Assembly (NCBI GenBank): GCA_002105175.1
Contig: MCGE01000006.1
Coordinates: 1,922,001 to 1,986,000, forward strand
From: Absidia repens
Taxonomy: Eukaryota > Mucoromycota > Mucoromycetes > Mucorales > Cunninghamellaceae
Direction: 5' to 3'
DNA length: 64,000 nt
A model generated the notes under the pieces. The model saw only the letters and a list, made by a program, of their open reading frames with translations. It made no database searches and was not told where the DNA came from. Of this stretch, positions 58,770 to 64,000 are shown in pieces. The position numbers and the translations under genes were made by a program. Positions within the stretch are counted from its first letter, which is position 1. Every line of letters begins with the position of its first letter.

Positions 58770-59085
58770 GTTTAATTCTGATATATACAATATAAACTAT
58801 GATAGCTAACACGAATCTAAGCTAATGAAACTATTCTAAGATCAGACTAATCTAATGGTGGTCAAAATCTTGAATCCAAAATGAAAGGGTTTCCCCATGA
58901 TGTTTGTTTTACACTTTTGAAAATGCCGCTAAATGAAGTTCTAACACTAATCCTAGATCATCAGTACCCCAATGAGCCTTGCCATCGTATCATTCAGACT
59001 TCTGATGAAGGAAAAAAAAGAAAAAAAAGAAAAAAAGGGAAGAGAGAGGCAAAAGAAAAAAATTAGAAAATCATGTGTGCGGAAT
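58770..59085 (-). repeat. dispersed non-coding repeat, copy H (shortened)
   Basis: Reverse orientation. It has the core region TCCAAAATGAAAGGGTTTCC near 58875-58894, then a decayed stem and a TCATGTGTGCGGAATC box near 59070-59085. The tail (ACATGTTTAATTCTGATATA) has lost the exact AATAAA. Confidence 0.75.
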
Positions 59086-59804
59086 CTGAATAAGTTCTTT
59101 TTTTTTTTCACCACACACACAAAAATGAATATCGAATCGACGAGCACTGAGCACGACGGTGGCTATCAACCAAAGTGCGAAATGGTGGAGGCTTTTATCT
59201 TATCCCATCAAAGCCCACACTTTAATAAGAAAACTTTGACACACAATAAATCGAAAGATTTCAAAAAGCGCCAGAGGGTTTATTACATATTATGATTGAA
59301 TTATATCATTATATTATATAGTGAACAGTATAACTTATATATAATATGTTATATTAAACTGGGCAATAATAATGTATAGATTATTAGATTCAGGATCACT
59401 ATTTTTTTTATCTAATTTTTTTTTGTTTGTGTATAGTATCTAAACGCCGAAATTCAGGTATTGGATGTTCGGTATTATGGTGTTGAGATGATCACATCAT
59501 ATCAGAAAGCAAATAAGAACGCTTATCATAGCCAATATTATTATTTTTTATATATTCGAATAAACGTCGTTCTGCGCTCCGCTGGAGCTCTAGGATAACA
59601 AATACTCTACTCTATGTTGTTTGTTAAAATGCTGGTTGTCATGGGTGGCGTTATATGTTGGTTTTTGAAGGGTGGATTTTCACACTAGTTTTGAGAGGCG
59701 GGATTGAATTTGAATGATAATGGCATAATATTTTTTAAATGGGCTGCTTTTGAGGAACCTGATACTAAGCATTATTTGCGATAATGCGCCATTTAGCGTG
59801 ATCG

Positions 59805-59861
<57 letters not shown>

Positions 59862-60225
59862 GAAAAGTCGAGCCGAGAAAATGCGACATCTAATTTCTTA
59901 CTGTATCAAAATCTCGGCTAAATGTTTACTTCCTGTAGGAGCCACACGGAATCATTGTAATTCTGATTGCTTTTTTTTTTTTTTTTTTCGAGCTACTGTA
60001 TATCATCTTTACTTTTTTACTTATTTAAATTTCTCCGGTTTTTCATTATGATATAATATCGATGATGACTTTTTGTTTAGGTTTTCCTGATTCAATCACA
60101 TTATTGAACGAGGAGAATTTCAATAAAGAGAAATCTCGGTTTGTTGTATATGAAGGATGATTTTAGTTTGTTTGTTTGAGTCATTTTTTGTTTACTTTTT
60201 TATTACAAACAAACATTTGTTCGCC
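59086..60225. other. gene-free interval with a 50-nt poly-A tract
   Basis: AT-rich. It includes the right inverted repeat at 59559-59590 and a poly-A run of about 50 at about 59809-59858, the longest in the window. The last 200 bp is the GH17 promoter. Confidence 0.5.
59559..59590 (-). repeat. right 32-bp inverted repeat of a candidate element
   Basis: On the minus strand it reads GAGCTCC-AGC-GGAGC, then CGCAGAACGACGTTTATT. The hairpin stem is kept while its loop differs from the left copy. Confidence 0.7.
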
Positions 60226-61591
60226 ATGACGATGGTAGAAGAAGATCCGAAAAAGACAACCAAAAACGTCAATATTGCTGATGAGCAAGAGCTTAAGAAG
60301 CGAGAGTCAAAACGGTTCAGTTGTGGGCTAAAGGTGACAGCCATTCTTGTACTGATCATCATTGGTGTTTTAGCAGGAGTTGTACCGTTTCTAGTCAACA
60401 ATCACTACCTTGATTTTCTTTTTGGTGGCGATGAGATTAGCAGCAGCCAAGATACCGGAATACAAAATGGCACCAAAAATAATAACACCAGCACGAGTAG
60501 TAAAAATTATACACATTATGAAAAAGATTCACGACTGAGCCGATCCTTCTGGGGTATAGACTATACACCTACAGGAGCACAGCTAGAATACGGATGTAGT
60601 GTTACCCAAGACGATGTCATTGAAGACTTAAAGCTTCTTCACCAATTGACCCCTCGCTTACGGCTTTATGGTCTAGACTGTGATCAAGGGTACTATGTAA
60701 TGAATGGGATGAAGCTGATGAAGATCGATATGGGATTAATTTTGACAGTTTGGGTCGATGGAAATTCTACTACCTATGAGCGCCAATATAATGCGTTTTG
60801 GAAACTCTTGGATGAATTTGGGGCTGATCACATCACCGGTGTGTCCATTGGCAATGAAGGTAATAGCTCCATCCCCCCCCAAAAAATCAATTTCAAATGC
60901 CGCCCAATTCATGCAAGGGCTCACCAGTTTCTAACCAATCATATGACTTTTTTTTAATTTATTTGTAAAAAAAAAAAAAAATAGCACTGTATCGAAAAGA
61001 AATCACACCTGACGAACTTATTGAACGAATTCGAGAATTCAAATCGAAAATGAAAAAGCGCGGTTACAGTCATATTCCTGTTTACACCACAGATATTCGA
61101 TCATTACCCGAATTGATGCCCGAAGAAGATCAAGTCTTGGACAATGTGCATCCATTTTTTGCAGGTGTCACCGTGGATCAGGCACCGGCATGGACATGGA
61201 AATATTTTAAAGATGTGGTGATCATCCCCACCATCAATCTTGCTAAAAGCAAAGGCATGACCAACGTCAAGCCGGCGTTGATTTCAGAAGTAGGATGGCC
61301 ATCCGCCCTGAATCACGATCTTACCAAGCCGCCATTCCGTCTTTACATAATCTCGAAAAACTACTCTTTTCATTTGTATGCCAATCAAACAAAAGAGGTG
61401 TTCCTTATTATTGGTTTGAATTCAAAGATGCGCCTTGGAAAAATGCAACCTTTGGCGAACCTCGAGAAGCTTTTTGGGGTTTGTTTGATAAGGATCGGCG
61501 ATTAAAATTGCCACGTATGCCCAAGTGTCCTTTACCTCTCTATAAAAAAGGTGATGTCCACGTCCCTCAACCTAGCTTTGCTTTCGATTAA
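60226..61591 (+). CDS. GH17 beta-1,3-glucanase/transglucosylase-like, membrane-anchored, frame disrupted
   Basis: Exons 60226-60859 and 60985-61591. The ATG at 60226 gives a type II membrane protein: a charged 36-residue cytosolic start, one helix (VTAILVLIIIGVLAGVVPFL, about 37-57), a glycosylation-rich stem (NGTKNNNTSTSSKNYT), then a GH17 barrel. Motifs are FWGIDYTPTGAQLEYGC, LYGLDCDQGYYVM, VSIGNE with acid/base Glu211, and ISEVGWPS with nucleophile Glu313. In another frame come YQAAIPSLHNLEKLLFSFVC and GVPYYWFEFKDAPWK, then EAFWGLFDKDRRLKLP. GH17 enzymes act on wall beta-1,3-glucan. The frame change falls between about 61297 and 61325, just after GWPS, and is explained by one missing base, for instance in GCCC. 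The total exon length is one base short of a multiple of three (about 413 residues if whole). Confidence 0.82.
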
Positions 61592-62253
61592 ATCTAATGG
61601 ACTTGGTGATGAATACGTTTTATATTTTTTTGATATATATATTTTTTCTTTATAATAAAAATTATTCAGTTTGATAATTCCATTTTGATCGGCGTTGAGT
61701 ACAGAAAAAACAACAAGAAAACTAAAAAAGAAAAGGCTATTATTGCATTGCATATTGTTTACTGCCCGTACATACTGGGAAAAAAACATATTTTGAGGGT
61801 TTTTGAAATATATATCTTGCAAGTACTGTATATTATCATCGGTTAATGTGGTGATGGTAAGAAAGCGCACGATGGTGTGATTCGTCTAGTTGATTGGACG
61901 CATTGTAATACAAGTGTGACCCCGACCATGTAAAATGTCCAAGTATAAAGGCAGACAATTGGAAGGCCTCTTGACCTCTTGATCTTTTTTTTTTTTTTTT
62001 TTTTTGTCAATCCGTCTCAAATGACAAGCAAGAACCTTCATTGGAGGGGAAGATTATTTTTATTTTTATGATGATGCGGAATAGTAGGAAAAGTAAGGGG
62101 TTAGACGGTGCAAGAAAACCATCAGTGGAGGTTGAATTTTTTTTTTTTTCTTCTCTTCTATAAATTTTTCTCTTTTTATTGGTTTCTTTTACTTTTTTTT
62201 TACATTTCTTTCTCCTTTTTATCTCTTTTCCTTATTGATCGTGTAGAAAAACC
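61592..62253. other. GH17 3' region and SPX-transporter promoter
   Basis: AATAAAA near 61655 may end the GH17 transcript. T-rich leader before 62254. Nothing else seen. Confidence 0.5.
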
Positions 62254-64000
62254 ATGAAGTTTTCTCATCAGATACAGTTCAATGCTGTACCAGATTGGGC
62301 AGAATACTACCTTCCGTAAGTCTTTACTATTCCAATAACTTGTTTATTTTGGTGCTGTTATTGTTGTTGTTGTTATTATTGTGACAAACAAACAAACAAA
62401 GACTCAAGTGGTGTCGTGTGTTGTTTTCTCTCTCTCTCTCTCTCTCTCTTCCTGGCTAACATTTTTGTTTATTTCATAGTTACTCCAACTTGAAAAAGCT
62501 TATCTATCTGATTGAAAAGGATCAACTTGCATCTCAACAAGGTCATGGTGGGGATGAAGAAGACGAATATGGACCAAGCGAACGAACGGCACTCATGAAT
62601 GGTGGACCGGCTGCCGTTGAAGAAACTAATCGGCGGTTTATCGAAGCATTGAACAAGGCTTTGGACAAGATTGTCAAGTTTTACGCCAAGAAGGAAACAG
62701 AATTGTATGATGAAATGGATCGGCTACTGTTTGATTACGACCAACTGGATGCTCATTATCAACCGCAACCTCCGAGTCCTATTACTCTGGCTTCTCGACG
62801 TGGTGGCGGCGGCGGTGGCGGTGACGATATCGGTGGGCGTGCTTCTCATGAATTTCCTAGACGGGAATCTTTGGTCGATGTCGACTCTTATACATTACCT
62901 CCCAACATACTATCCCAAAACACAAGTGATATGGATTTCGAGCATGACAATGAAAACATCATCGACCGTGATAATTCACAACGACCCCAACATCCACATC
63001 ATCATGAAGATATGAACACCACCGGCAACCATCATGGCAACAGCAACAACAACAACAAAGGAAGCGGCAAGGCATGGCACGGGATGGAACTCAAGAAACG
63101 CACGGTGGATCTCTTTGTATTGTTATCTGAACTCAAATCATTTGTGGCACTCAACCTGACAGCGTTCTCCAAGATCCTCAAGAAATACGACAAAATCACC
63201 GGCAACAATTTGAAACGCCATTATCTGTCCACCTATGTCAACCAAGCGTACCCTTTCAAATCCCCTACCAAGGCGCGCCTGAATGAACGGATCCAGGAAT
63301 CAGAACGTGGGTATGCGTTTTTAGTCACCGACAACAACAACATTGATCTGGCGATTGATGAGCTGAAAACCCATCTTCGCGAACACATTGTCTGGGAACG
63401 CAACACAGTGTGGAGGGATATGGTGGGCCAGGAAAGGAAAACGCAAAGTGTCGGTGTCAGTGAAGTCAAGCCGATGGTGCTCCGGACCCCCTGTGGACAT
63501 GTTATCATCGATCGTGATCAGTTGATGCATGCTTTCTTTTTGGTCGCCTCTGTCTTGGTGTTTGCTCTTCTACTTTCCATTGACATCTTTGGCCACATCG
63601 AACAAAATCGGTGCTTTGCTATCTTGGTATTTGCAAGTATGCTATGGGCTGGAGAAGTAAGTTTGATAAAAAGAAAAGAAAAAAAACAGAGTGGTGGAGT
63701 GCCAAGAGTCACGTCAATGTATTTATTCTTTTTTTTTTGGTTTTTGTTTTCTTAGGTAATGCCATTGTTTGTTACAGCTTTGTTGGTGCCTCTTTTGATT
63801 GTGACGCTGCGGGTCATGCGTTCTGATGATGGTGAATATACTCGACTGGATGCTTCGGCCGCTACCAAACGTGTGTTTGCTGCCATGTTTTCGCCTGTGA
63901 TCATGCTCTTGTTAGGTGGATTCTCTATTGCTGGGGCACTAAGCAAATTTGGAATTGCCAAAGCGATGGCGACCTTTGTCTTGTCCAAGGCTGGTACTAA
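62254..64000 (+). CDS. SPX-domain phosphate transporter (Pho87/90/91 type), 3' end beyond window
   Basis: Exons 62254-62315, 62480-63656 and 63756->64000. The start MKFSHQIQFNAVPDWAEYYL is the classic SPX opening. Further SPX helices are YSNLKKLIYLIEKDQ, RRFIEALNKALDKIVKFYAK and LNLTAFSKILKKYDKITGNN, split by a Gly/Asn/His-rich loop (about residues 145-225). After the SPX region come membrane helices (AFFLVASVLVFALLLSIDIF, then CFAILVFASMLWAGEVMPLF) leading into the DASS/SLC13-type transporter domain, which continues to the window edge at GIAKAMATFVLSKAGT. This is the layout of low-affinity phosphate transporters Pho87, Pho90 and vacuolar Pho91, in which SPX senses inositol pyrophosphates. 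Which of the three it matches cannot be told from the visible part. Confidence 0.93.

Overview
This is eukaryotic nuclear DNA from a filamentous fungus, most likely an early-diverging Mucoromycota (Mucorales-type) species. The genes are split by many short introns (about 50-110 nt, GTAAGT-like donors and T-rich tracts before the AG). Promoters are pyrimidine-rich, intergenic DNA is AT-rich and full of poly-A/poly-T runs, and most protein families are conserved fungal ones. The lineage is an inference from gene style and content; no ribosomal or mitochondrial marker is present.

Layout, left to right: a copper-fist transcription factor (845-2493, +); a repeat-bearing gap; a KHA1-type K+/H+ antiporter (6491-9805, -) whose 3' UTR starts with a 15-unit 10-bp tandem repeat; an acid sphingomyelinase-like phosphodiesterase (10548-13132, +); a BOI-type SH3-SAM-PH polarity protein (16634-18727, +); a kelch-repeat single-pass membrane protein (23220-25561, +); a membrane-anchored ubiquitin protease (26118-28907, +); a rolling-stone/AIG1-like multi-pass membrane protein (29247-30462, -); a TMEM62-type metallophosphoesterase (30972-34199, -); a long FSFG nucleoporin with a Nup58/Nup49-type C-terminus (34860-39257, -); tRNA-Gly(GCC) (39795-39865, +); the mitochondrial phosphate carrier (42875-44099, -); a secreted double-psi beta-barrel protein (47268-47692, -); CSN5 (49334-51016, +); an unrecognised coiled-coil protein (52023-52766, -); a two-finger GATA factor (53495-55249, -); an orphan gene fragment (58146-58551, -); a GH17 glucanase-like protein (60226-61591, +); and the 5' part of an SPX-domain phosphate transporter cut by the window end (62254->64000, +).

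Most genes are unrelated housekeeping functions and form no cluster. Two are linked by theme only: a mitochondrial phosphate carrier and an SPX phosphate transporter lie 18 kb apart. For 14 multi-exon genes I joined exons by hand so that the total length is a multiple of three and family motifs run across the junctions.

The most unusual content lies in the gaps. A dispersed non-coding repeat of about 350-750 bp occurs at least eight times, in both orientations. Its copies carry a CCCGCCCACGTGAA-type box, a T-rich tract, a strongly conserved core that can fold into a stem-loop, and an AATAAA tail. Two copies form a tail-to-tail inverted pair at 40.9-42.2 kb. A second candidate element is bounded by 32-bp inverted repeats at 57249-57280 and 59559-59590. 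Three genes (ubiquitin protease, double-psi barrel protein, GH17) have single-base reading-frame problems that need checking against reads or cDNA.
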